From Methyloradius palustris (GTDB taxonomy: Bacteria > Pseudomonadota > Gammaproteobacteria > Burkholderiales > Methylophilaceae), in NCBI RefSeq assembly GCF_019703875.1, contig NZ_AP024110.1, positions 434,001-498,000 on the forward strand: a stretch of DNA of 64,000 nucleotides. Direction: 5' to 3'. A program made the translations under genes and the position numbers. The first letter of the stretch is position 1. Every line of letters starts with the position of its first letter. Below, in pieces: positions 50,413 through 57,381 of this stretch. The notes below the pieces were generated by a model. The model was given only the letters and a program-made list of their open reading frames with translations. It did no database searches and had not been told where the DNA came from.

Positions 50413-50937
50413 ATGGTCACTACAGTGCCTAATATTGTATTTAAAACACGAGTTCGCGATGAGAGCGTTGGCGGAGAAAACCCTTTCCGTTGGCAAGATG
50501 TAACAACCGCAGATATTTTCAAGGGTAAAAAAATCGTCATCGTGGCCTTGCCAGGTGCTTTCACCCCAACTTGCTCTAGCACTCACTTGCCAGGCTTTGA
50601 TGCGAAGTACCAAGAGTTTATTGCTCAAGGTATTGATGAAATCTACTGTCTGAGCGTGAACGATGCATTCACCATGTTCCAATGGGGTAAGAACCTTGGC
50701 GTGAAGCATGTAAAAATGTTGCCTGATGGTAATGGCGATTTCACCCGCATGATGGGTATGTTGGTGAAGAAAGAGAATTTGGGCTTTGGTGATCGTTCAT
50801 GGCGTTACTCAATGTTGGTGGATGACCAAAAAATCGTGAAGATTTTTGAAGAACCAGGTAAGGCTGATAACTTCGGTGCAGACCCATTTGAAGTGAGTGA
50901 TGCTGATACCATTCTCAATTTCATTAAACAAAAGTAA
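50413..50937 (+). CDS. Prx5-type peroxiredoxin
   Basis: 174 residues from ATG 50413 (GAAGGA at 6-bp spacing; ATG 50407 is too close to it). Thiol peroxidase of the Prx5 class: IVALPGAFTPTCSSTHLPGF contains the peroxidatic Cys in the PGAFTPTCS motif, then EIYCLSVNDAFTMFQWGKNL and the catalytic Arg in FGDRSWRYSMLVDD. A second Cys in EIYCLSVND may resolve. No glutaredoxin domain is fused. Glutathione reductase follows ~100 bp later, beyond a terminator, giving a small redox-defence pair. Confidence 0.92.
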   Translation: MVTTVPNIVFKTRVRDESVGGENPFRWQDVTTADIFKGKKIVIVALPGAFTPTCSSTHLPGFDAKYQEFIAQGIDEIYCLSVNDAFTMFQWGKNLGVKHVKMLPDGNGDFTRMMGMLVKKENLGFGDRSWRYSMLVDDQKIVKIFEEPGKADNFGADPFEVSDADTILNFIKQK

Positions 50938-50967
50938 TCTAACAGGCATTAAATAGTTAGCAATAGG

Positions 50968-50999
50968 AGGGCGATGCTAACGTTGCATCGCCCTTTGTT
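50968..50999 (+). terminator. Terminator after the peroxiredoxin gene
   Basis: AGGGCGATGC / GCATCGCCCT perfect 10-bp stem, 7-base loop, then TTGTTTTT. Confidence 0.93.
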
Positions 51000-51035
51000 T
51001 TTCTGATTGATCCATATTTAAAAGCGAGAACTGAA

Positions 51036-52388
51036 TTGACTACCTACGACTATGACTTATTTGTAATTGGCGCTGGCTCTGGTGGCGTACGTGCGGCACG
51101 CATGGCGGCGGGTCTTGGTGTGCGCGTGGCGATTGCTGAAGATCGTTATTTTGGCGGCACTTGCGTTAACGTGGGCTGTGTACCGAAAAAGTTGTACGTG
51201 TACGCATCTCAATTCAGTGAGAGCTTTACTGGCTCGGTCGGATTTGGCTGGAAAGGCCAGACGCCTGACTTTGACTGGCCAACATTGGTCGCTAACAAAT
51301 CCAAAGAAATCGACAGATTGCAGGGCGTGTATGACCGCTTGTTGCAAGAGAGTGGCGTGTCTATCTTTAATGGCAGAGCCGAATTGCAAGATGCCCATAC
51401 CGTGGTGGTCAATGGTAAAAGCTACACCGCTGAGCGCATTCTGGTCGCCACAGGCGGCTGGCCTTATGTGCCAGAAGTCATCGGCAAAGAATTTATTGTG
51501 ACCTCTAACGAGATATTTAATCTCCCCGCTTTGCCTAAGCGCTTACTGATTGTCGGTGGTGGTTATATTGCCGTTGAATTCGCAGGCATCATGCATGGGT
51601 TGGGCGTAGAAGTCAGCATTCTTGAACGTGGCAACAAAGTGTTAAAAGGCTTTGATGAAGACATCCGCGACTTTTTGATTGAGCAAATGACCAATAAAGG
51701 CATCAAGTTCTATTTCAATACCAGCGTAGATCGCATCAAGCAGCATGAAGGCGCTTATGCGGTGCATACCATGGATGGTAATTTGATCGATGCTGATCTG
51801 GTGATGTATGCCACTGGTCGCGTACCCAATACCAAAGACATTGGGCTTGAGGCCTTGGGTGTGGAGTTGGATGGTGTTGGCGCGATCAAGGTGAATGATG
51901 ATTACCAGACCAATGTGGCTTCTATCTATGCTTTGGGGGATGTAACCAATCGTGTGAACCTCACGCCTGTTGCAACGGCTGAGGGTATGGCCTTGGTGAA
52001 TAAGTTGTATGCCAACAAAACAGGCAAGGTGGATTACGACAATATTCCGACTGCCGTATTCAGTCAGCCGAATATCGCAACGGTTGGGCTTACCGAGGCG
52101 CAGGCGCGAGAAAAGTACCCAGACATTGATATTTATAAATCAGTGTTCAAGCCCATGAAAAATACATTGTCTGGCATCAATGAAAGAACCTTGATGAAGA
52201 TGATTGTTGTCCGCAGCTCAGACAAAGTGGTCGGTATGCACATGGTAGGGCCAGATGCGGGTGAGATTATCCAGGGCATGGCCGTGGCGATTCGCGCGGG
52301 TGCAACCAAAGCTATTTTTGATAGCACCATCGGCATACACCCGACTGCGGCTGAAGAGTTTGTGACGATGCGCAAGCCTGTGGCCTAA
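51036..52388 (+). CDS. gor: Glutathione-disulfide reductase
   Basis: FAD flavoenzyme that reduces GSSG with NADPH. 450 residues: FAD-binding GAGSGGVRAARMAAGLG, redox-active GGTCVNVGCVPKKLYVYASQF (Cys pair), NADPH-binding GGGYIAVEFAGIMHGLG, second FAD site YALGDVTNR and C-terminal active-site GIHPTAAEEFVTMR (His/Glu). The LYVYASQF sequence after the Cys pair and ATGGWP separate it from dihydrolipoamide dehydrogenase. Start codon TTG with weak AGCGAGAA upstream. Complete. pqqA follows after 158 bp. Confidence 0.93.
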   Translation: MTTYDYDLFVIGAGSGGVRAARMAAGLGVRVAIAEDRYFGGTCVNVGCVPKKLYVYASQFSESFTGSVGFGWKGQTPDFDWPTLVANKSKEIDRLQGVYDRLLQESGVSIFNGRAELQDAHTVVVNGKSYTAERILVATGGWPYVPEVIGKEFIVTSNEIFNLPALPKRLLIVGGGYIAVEFAGIMHGLGVEVSILERGNKVLKGFDEDIRDFLIEQMTNKGIKFYFNTSVDRIKQHEGAYAVHTMDGNLIDADLVMYATGRVPNTKDIGLEALGVELDGVGAIKVNDDYQTNVASIYALGDVTNRVNLTPVATAEGMALVNKLYANKTGKVDYDNIPTAVFSQPNIATVGLTEAQAREKYPDIDIYKSVFKPMKNTLSGINERTLMKMIVVRSSDKVVGMHMVGPDAGEIIQGMAVAIRAGATKAIFDSTIGIHPTAAEEFVTMRKPVA

Positions 52389-52546
52389 TATCGCCAAAGA
52401 TTGATGCAAAGACTCATGAAAATCATTAGGCCTCAATCATGAACATGCACACGGGTTTTGACGAACATGTGTCTATTATGATGAGTCATACATTCAAGCA
52501 ACACAAATTGCTGAATTCCTAAATAACTTAATAAAGGACATACATC

Positions 52547-52618
52547 ATGTGGACAAAACCAGAAGTTACAGAAATGCGTTTCGGCTTTGAAGTAACAATG
52601 TACGTTTGCAATCGTTAA
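52547..52618 (+). CDS. pqqA: Coenzyme PQQ precursor peptide PqqA (orphan)
   Basis: 23-residue peptide beginning MWTKPEVTEMRFGFEV and ending TMYVCNR. It is the substrate of the radical-SAM enzyme PqqE: Glu15 and Tyr19, whose side chains are crosslinked to build PQQ, are both at the canonical spacing in FEVTMY. The MW start and the GFEVTMY core are family signatures. AAAGGA lies 8-9 bp upstream of the ATG. No pqqB, C, D or E is in the window. Too short for normal gene calling. Followed by two hairpins and a terminator, and convergent with a LysR gene. Confidence 0.93.
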   Translation: MWTKPEVTEMRFGFEVTMYVCNR

Positions 52619-52628
52619 TATTGCAAAC
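52604..52628 (+). promoter_or_regulatory. Perfect hairpin spanning the pqqA stop codon
   Basis: GTTTGCAAT and ATTGCAAAC form a perfect 9-bp stem with a 7-base loop (CGTTAAT) that contains the TAA stop. A partial copy follows at 52641-52655 (CAATC-GTTAA-GATTG); the 10-mer CAATCGTTAA is shared by both. It is not followed by a T-run. Confidence 0.65.
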
Positions 52629-52664
52629 GCAATTTAAGGTCAATCGTTAAGATTGTAATTAATA

Positions 52665-52690
52665 AAAAAGGCACCTCAGGGTGCCTTTTT
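52665..52690. terminator. Terminator after pqqA
   Basis: AAAAAGGCACC / GGTGCCTTTTT perfect 11-bp stem with TCAG loop. Usable in both directions, so it can also end the convergent LysR transcript. Confidence 0.95.
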
Positions 52691-52708
52691 ATTGTCTGGA
52701 TTTTAGGG

Positions 52709-53632
52709 TTATCGCAGGGTGGTTCTTGATTGCAACAGGTCACTATTTGCAAATAGCTCAGCCACCCAATCCACAAATGCGCGCACTTTAGATGATAGAT
52801 GTCGGTTTTGCGGATACATCACGAATATCGGCACATCTTCAGACAGATATTCACCAAGCACTATTTCTAATTTACCAGTAGCGATTAAATCCTGTACCAG
52901 AAAACTAGCAGTTTGCATGATACCCACCCCTGCAAGCCCCGCTGCAAGACTGGCATCAGTGTCATTGATAGCAATGCTACGCTGGCCTGTCACCAAGCTG
53001 GTGATGCCATCTTTACTGTAATCAAATTCATAAATCTTGCCAGTTTTGGATGACATGTAGTTGATGGTGGAGTGGCGCTCAATATCCTCGGGCGTTTGCG
53101 GAATACCTGCTTTGCGCAGGTAGTCTGGTGTCGCGCAAGACACTATACGAATAGAGCCTATACGGCGCGCTACCATGGATTGATCTAACAACTCGCCGCC
53201 ACGAATCACGCAATCCACACCTTCTTGCAGTAAATCTACAGGGCGGTCGCTGCAACCTATCTCAAGCTCGATTTCAGGATAACGGTCAAAGAACTCTTTA
53301 ATTGCGGGCATCACAACTTGCCTGCCAAGCGAGGCGGGGAGATCGATGCGCAACCTGCCTTTGGGTTTTGTGGTGAACTGGCGTACGGAGGCTTCGGTAT
53401 CATCAAGCTCATTAAGCAATCTGATCGCCCGCTCATAATAAGCCGCACCGTCAGTGGTCACGCTGACATGCCGCGTAGTGCGATTCAGTAGTTTGACCGC
53501 CAGTCTTTTTTCTAGCGCGACGACCTGTGCCGATACGGTGGTTTTAGGCAGGTTGAGTGAGTGCGCGGCCTTAGTGAAGCTGGCTAGCTCTACTACCCGC
53601 GTGAATGCAAGCATTGTATCGAAGCGATCCAT
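52709..53632 (-). CDS. LysR-family regulator (CrgA/AaeR-like)
   Basis: 307 residues. N-terminal winged helix MLAFTRVVELASFTKAAHSLNLPKTTVSAQV (split: MLAFTRVVELASFTKAAH, SLNLPKTTVSAQV) followed by the linker helix and a periplasmic-binding-type effector domain (GRLRIDLPASLGRQVVMP, LLQEGVDCVIRGGELLDQSMVARRIG in two parts, GLAGVGIMQTASFLVQDLI). The IRGG...ARRIG pattern is typical of the CrgA/AaeR subgroup. Divergent from the SDR-GST-hydrolase-RND operon with a dyad in the intergenic space, so it is the probable regulator of that operon, as MexT is for mexEF-oprN (analogy only). Confidence 0.9.
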   Translation of the reverse strand: MDRFDTMLAFTRVVELASFTKAAHSLNLPKTTVSAQVVALEKRLAVKLLNRTTRHVSVTTDGAAYYERAIRLLNELDDTEASVRQFTTKPKGRLRIDLPASLGRQVVMPAIKEFFDRYPEIELEIGCSDRPVDLLQEGVDCVIRGGELLDQSMVARRIGSIRIVSCATPDYLRKAGIPQTPEDIERHSTINYMSSKTGKIYEFDYSKDGITSLVTGQRSIAINDTDASLAAGLAGVGIMQTASFLVQDLIATGKLEIVLGEYLSEDVPIFVMYPQNRHLSSKVRAFVDWVAELFANSDLLQSRTTLR

Positions 53633-53679
53633 TCCTAATTCAACCTCTCGTTTGAGTTCTATTTCTTAGATTCACTCTA

Positions 53680-53699
53680 TATTGTGCAATAAAACAATA
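53680..53699. promoter_or_regulatory. Dyad TATTGT-N8-ACAATA between LysR and the SDR operon
   Basis: Perfect 6-bp inverted repeat in the 175-bp divergent region, 48 bp from the LysR start and 109 bp from the SDR start. It overlaps a second small dyad, TATTG-TG-CAATA. The position fits an LTTR recognition site. Confidence 0.5.
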
Positions 53700-53807
53700 C
53701 AGTGATTCCTATTTTAATCCATTTATCTTGTATTTAACTCACTATAAAGTGCATTCAACGGTAACACAACGTTGCTTATTTGAATGTTTACTCTAAGGAG
53801 AACGATC

Positions 53808-54563
53808 ATGGCTAAGAAATTAGAAGGTAAAGTTGCAGTAGTCACAGGTGCATCAAAAGGTATCGGCGCTTCAATCGCCAAGCATTACGCAGCAGAAGGT
53901 GCTTCAGTTGTCGTTAACTACTCCTCAAGCAAAGAGGGCGCAGAAAAAGTCGTTGTCGAGATCGTGGCTGCAGGCGGCAAGGCAGTAGCAGTGCATGCTA
54001 ACGTTGCCAAACAGGCTGACATTGAGCGCTTATTCGCTGAAACGCTAAAGGCCTACGGCAAGCTGGATATTCTGGTGAATAATGCAGGTATCTACGAATT
54101 CTCACCACTTGAAAGTATCACCGAGGAGCATTTCCACAAGCAGTTCAACCTGAATGTGCTGGGCTTGATCCTCACCACGCAAGAAGGCGTTAAGCACTTT
54201 GGCGCAGAGGGCGGAAGCATCATCAATCTCAGCTCGATTGTTTCCAGCACTTTTGCTCCAGCCAATGCGGCTGTGTACAGCGCGACTAAAGGTGCAGTCG
54301 ATGCACTTACCCACTCATTATCCAAAGAACTTGGCCCACGTAATATCCGTGTGAATGCGATTAACCCAGGAATGGTAGAAACCGAAGGCGTTCACACTGC
54401 AGGCATGGCCGAGAGTGATATGCGTAAATTCATTGAGGCGCAGACTCCACTAGGCCGTATCGGTCAGCCACAAGATATCGCTCCAGCTGCGGTATTCCTG
54501 GCATCTGCTGATTCTTCATGGATCAGTGGTGAAACCTTGTTTATCGCTGGTGGCTTGCGCTAA
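53808..54563 (+). CDS. Short-chain dehydrogenase/reductase (classical SDR)
   Basis: 251 residues from ATG 53808 (AAGGAGA 7 bp upstream). NAD(P)-binding VVTGASKGIGASIAKHY, NNAG motif LDILVNNAGIYEFSP, catalytic Ser in GGSIINLSSIVSS, and YxxxK in VYSATKGAV. C-terminal NPGMVETEG and SWISGETLFIAGGLR are usual. FabG-like in outline; the basic residue preference (YSSSKEG after beta-2) suggests NADP(H). First gene of the LysR-controlled operon that ends in an RND pump, so it may detoxify or make an effector of that system (inference). Confidence 0.9.
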   Translation: MAKKLEGKVAVVTGASKGIGASIAKHYAAEGASVVVNYSSSKEGAEKVVVEIVAAGGKAVAVHANVAKQADIERLFAETLKAYGKLDILVNNAGIYEFSPLESITEEHFHKQFNLNVLGLILTTQEGVKHFGAEGGSIINLSSIVSSTFAPANAAVYSATKGAVDALTHSLSKELGPRNIRVNAINPGMVETEGVHTAGMAESDMRKFIEAQTPLGRIGQPQDIAPAAVFLASADSSWISGETLFIAGGLR

Positions 54564-54599
54564 TCGCGTTCAAATTAAGAAAGAAGCAAAAGGAACATC

Positions 54600-55235
54600 A
54601 TGATCAACTTATACACATGGGCTACACCCAACGGCCGCAAGGTCGCCATCATGCTGGAAGAGCTTGGTGTTCCTTATGCAGTTCATCCCGTTAATCTCCG
54701 CAAGAATGAACAGTTTTCAGCAGAGTTTCTTGCTATCTCGCCTAACAACAAAATCCCTGCGATCGTTGATGACGAAGCTGAGGGTGGCCCGCTGACAATT
54801 TTTGAAAGCGGCGCCATTCTTACTTATCTGGCCGAAAAGAGTGGTCAGTTCCTGGCAGTATCAGGCCATGAGCGCTACAAGGCGCTGGAGTGGTTGCATT
54901 GGCAGATTGGCGGTCTCGGCCCGATGTTTGGGCAGTTGAGTTATTTTGCCATTCGCGCAGAGCAAAAATGCCCCGAAGCTATTGAGCGCTTTAAACAAGA
55001 GTCCGAGCGCTTATTAGGTGTCCTGGAGCGGCGCTTGACCGCAACGCCTTATCTTGCTGGAGAGCATTATTCCATCGCGGATATGGCGGCCTATCCCTGG
55101 ACAGTAAGCGCGACTAGCTTCATGAAAGATGTACTGGGTGAATATCTATCGACGACACCTGCCATCCATGACTGGCTCAAACGCATAGCAGCAAGGCCAG
55201 GTGTGCAGCGTGGCATGGCTGTACCCAACATTTAA
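54600..55235 (+). CDS. Glutathione S-transferase (Nu-class/YfcG-like)
   Basis: 211 residues. N-domain: LYTWATPNGRKVAIMLEELGVPYAVHPVNL with the ATPNG loop typical of Nu-class (YfcG/YghU) enzymes, then ISPNNKIPAIVDD (cis-Pro) and LTIFESGAILTYLAEK (ES glutathione motif). C-domain: PMFGQLSYFAIRA and YLAGEHYSIADMAAYPW. These enzymes have disulfide-bond reductase or conjugating activity. Second gene of the operon, 36 bp after the SDR. Confidence 0.9.
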   Translation: MINLYTWATPNGRKVAIMLEELGVPYAVHPVNLRKNEQFSAEFLAISPNNKIPAIVDDEAEGGPLTIFESGAILTYLAEKSGQFLAVSGHERYKALEWLHWQIGGLGPMFGQLSYFAIRAEQKCPEAIERFKQESERLLGVLERRLTATPYLAGEHYSIADMAAYPWTVSATSFMKDVLGEYLSTTPAIHDWLKRIAARPGVQRGMAVPNI

Positions 55236-55253
55236 CAGGTATCACAACACACT

Positions 55254-56048
55254 ATGAGTACCTTAAATACCAATCACCACTTTCAGGAGGCTTCGTTTCA
55301 TAGCGAAGCCAGTGCTGGCGATATCGCTCTGCGAGTCTATGACAAGCGCGCCACGAGCTCTGCAACCCCGCTAGTTCTGTATTTCCATGGAGGTTTGTTT
55401 AACTGTGGAAAGATGGATGATGCCGATGCTATAGCTTCAGTGCTTGCAGAGAATACTGTGGTGGTTTGTGTAGACTATCCATTGGCCCCGAAATTACATT
55501 TCCCCACTACGGTGGAAGTGGCTTTTGAAGCTTTATTGTGGGCTGGCAAGCATGCAACTAAATATGGTGCGCAAGCCAGCAAGCTCATCGTAGCGGGGGA
55601 TCAAGCAGGGGGCAATCTGGCGGCAGCCGTTGCCATGATGGCTCGTGACCGCGGTTTGGCTGGCAAAGCTAAACTGATTGCCCAGGTATTGATCAACCCT
55701 ATGCTGGATCCCAATCAGTCAACACTTTCCATGCAGCTGGCTGAAGACTGCCCGTGTCGTAAAGCTTGGGCTGATTACCTGCCAGTATCAAGCGATGCGA
55801 TGCATCCATATGCAGCACCGTTACTCTCTCGTCGATTACAGAGTCTAGCTTCGGCATTGATTATCACGGCAGATCAGGACCCACTGCGCGATGAGGCTGA
55901 GCAATATGCCGCCAAGCTCATTACCTCGGGTGTGCCTGTGCAAATGCGCAGATTGCGTGCAGCAAAAACTAGTCTAGCTAATCCCGCTTGTGTTTCTTTC
56001 CAAGAAGCTGCAGGCATCGTGAGCCAGTTCATTACCGATTTTTCTTAA
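55254..56048 (+). CDS. Alpha/beta-hydrolase-fold protein, catalytic residues lost
   Basis: 264 residues of the hormone-sensitive-lipase/acetyl esterase branch. The oxyanion motif is present (LYFHGGLFN, HGG at 45-47), as is VVVCVDYPLAPKLHFP. The nucleophile elbow, normally GDSAGG, reads GDQAGG: Gln117 replaces Ser (CAA codon, no sign of a frameshift). The Asp of DPLRDE (209) remains, but the His expected near residue 238 (usually HGF) is not seen; the text is RLRAAKTSLANPA. It is thus probably not an esterase. Maybe a binding or structural pseudoenzyme. Third gene of the LysR-linked operon. Confidence 0.82.
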   Translation: MSTLNTNHHFQEASFHSEASAGDIALRVYDKRATSSATPLVLYFHGGLFNCGKMDDADAIASVLAENTVVVCVDYPLAPKLHFPTTVEVAFEALLWAGKHATKYGAQASKLIVAGDQAGGNLAAAVAMMARDRGLAGKAKLIAQVLINPMLDPNQSTLSMQLAEDCPCRKAWADYLPVSSDAMHPYAAPLLSRRLQSLASALIITADQDPLRDEAEQYAAKLITSGVPVQMRRLRAAKTSLANPACVSFQEAAGIVSQFITDFS

Positions 56049-56101
56049 CTATATTTTTCACTATTTCGATTTTTACTACTTCGTTTAAAGGGGCTTTTAC
56101 C

Positions 56102-57346
56102 ATGAAGACTGCATCACAGATATTCAGCCGTAAATTCATACTGATCGCACTGGGCATAGGCCTGATAGGCGGCGGTGTCATTTCACATAACAGCCAGGTC
56201 AAAGCTGCAGCAGTCGCGGCAATGCCGCCTGCAGCAGTGACGGTTGAATCCGTCATAGAGAAACCAGTGATCGAGTGGGATGATTTTTCCGGTCGTGTAG
56301 AGGCTGTGGAATATGTTGAGATTCGGCCACGTGTCTCCGGCACCATCGATGTCATTCATTTCAGCGAAGGTCAACTGGTGAAAAAGGGTGACCTGCTATT
56401 CACCATCGACCCACGTCCATTCCAGGCTGAAGTCGCGCGTGCTGATGCGCAAAAATCGGCTGCCGCAGCTGCCGTTGAGTTGGCGAAAACTGAGCTTGAA
56501 CGTACCCGTCATCTACTTGAAGACCATGCGGTTGCGCAACGTGAGCTGGATGAACGCAACAATACTTACCTCAATGCCAATGCCCAGTTAAAAGCAGCCG
56601 AAGCTGCCTTGATGACGGCGCAGCTTAACCTGCAATACACCGCTATTACCGCGCCAGTCAGTGGCCGTGTATCACGTGCTGAGATTACTGTCGGCAATCT
56701 GGTAGGTGTTGGCACTAATACTCCAGCGTTGACTACATTGGTTTCTGTATCTCCTGTTTATGTCAATTTTGAACTGGATGAGCAGACCTATGGCCGTTAT
56801 CTGGCAAATGGAGCGGCTGGCAATACCAATGTTGACCATATTCCAGTATCTATCGGCTTGACCAGTGAAGAGGGCTATCCGCATCAGGGTTATATCAAGT
56901 CTTTTGATAACCGCATGGACACTGCCTCTGGCACGATCCGCGTGAGAGCTGTGTTTGACAACAAGGACAACAGCCTGACACCGGGCATGTATGCCAAGGT
57001 GCGCACAGGTGGCGGCGGTATGAAGCCTGCCTTGCTGATTGATGATAAAGCCGTAGGAACTGACCAAGACAAGAAATTCGTCATGGTGGTGGGTGCTGAC
57101 AACAAGGCAACCTATCGCGTGATCGTGCTTGGTCCTATGGTTGATGGCATGCGCATCGTGCGTTCAGGGCTGGAAAAAGGTGAGCAGATCATCGTCGATG
57201 GTTTACAGCGTGTAAGGCCAAATGATGTCGTAGCGCCAAGCGTGGTTGCAAATCCGGCAGAGGCAACGAGCGCAACAGAGCGCACCGAGAAGACCGCCTC
57301 GAATATCCAGCAGAACCTAAAATACCACAAGAAAACCGTGATCTGA
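56102..57346 (+). CDS. RND periplasmic adaptor (MexE/AcrA-like)
   Basis: Membrane-fusion protein of 414 residues from ATG 56102 (AAAGGGG 12 bp upstream); the open frame runs 38 codons further back but overlaps the hydrolase gene. N-terminal signal anchor (KFILIALGIGLIGGGVISH); lipoyl parts VEIRPRVSGTIDVIHFSEGQLVKKGDLLFTI (two blocks) and YTAITAPVSGRVSRAEITVGNLV; helical hairpin with ERTRHLLEDHAVAQRELDERNN; beta-barrel SIGLTSEEGYPHQGYIKSFDNRM; C-terminal VDGLQRVRPNDVV. No lipobox. Operates with the following RND permease. Confidence 0.9.
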   Translation: MKTASQIFSRKFILIALGIGLIGGGVISHNSQVKAAAVAAMPPAAVTVESVIEKPVIEWDDFSGRVEAVEYVEIRPRVSGTIDVIHFSEGQLVKKGDLLFTIDPRPFQAEVARADAQKSAAAAAVELAKTELERTRHLLEDHAVAQRELDERNNTYLNANAQLKAAEAALMTAQLNLQYTAITAPVSGRVSRAEITVGNLVGVGTNTPALTTLVSVSPVYVNFELDEQTYGRYLANGAAGNTNVDHIPVSIGLTSEEGYPHQGYIKSFDNRMDTASGTIRVRAVFDNKDNSLTPGMYAKVRTGGGGMKPALLIDDKAVGTDQDKKFVMVVGADNKATYRVIVLGPMVDGMRIVRSGLEKGEQIIVDGLQRVRPNDVVAPSVVANPAEATSATERTEKTASNIQQNLKYHKKTVI

Positions 57347-57381
57347 GCCAGTCTTGATCACCATCTGCGGGAGCAAACAAT

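Noticed and set aside
52439..52522. 27-codon ORF upstream of pqqA (starts MNMHTGFDEHV)
   Set aside because: No ribosome-binding site, no recognisable motif, and no similarity to PqqA, so chance is the simplest explanation.
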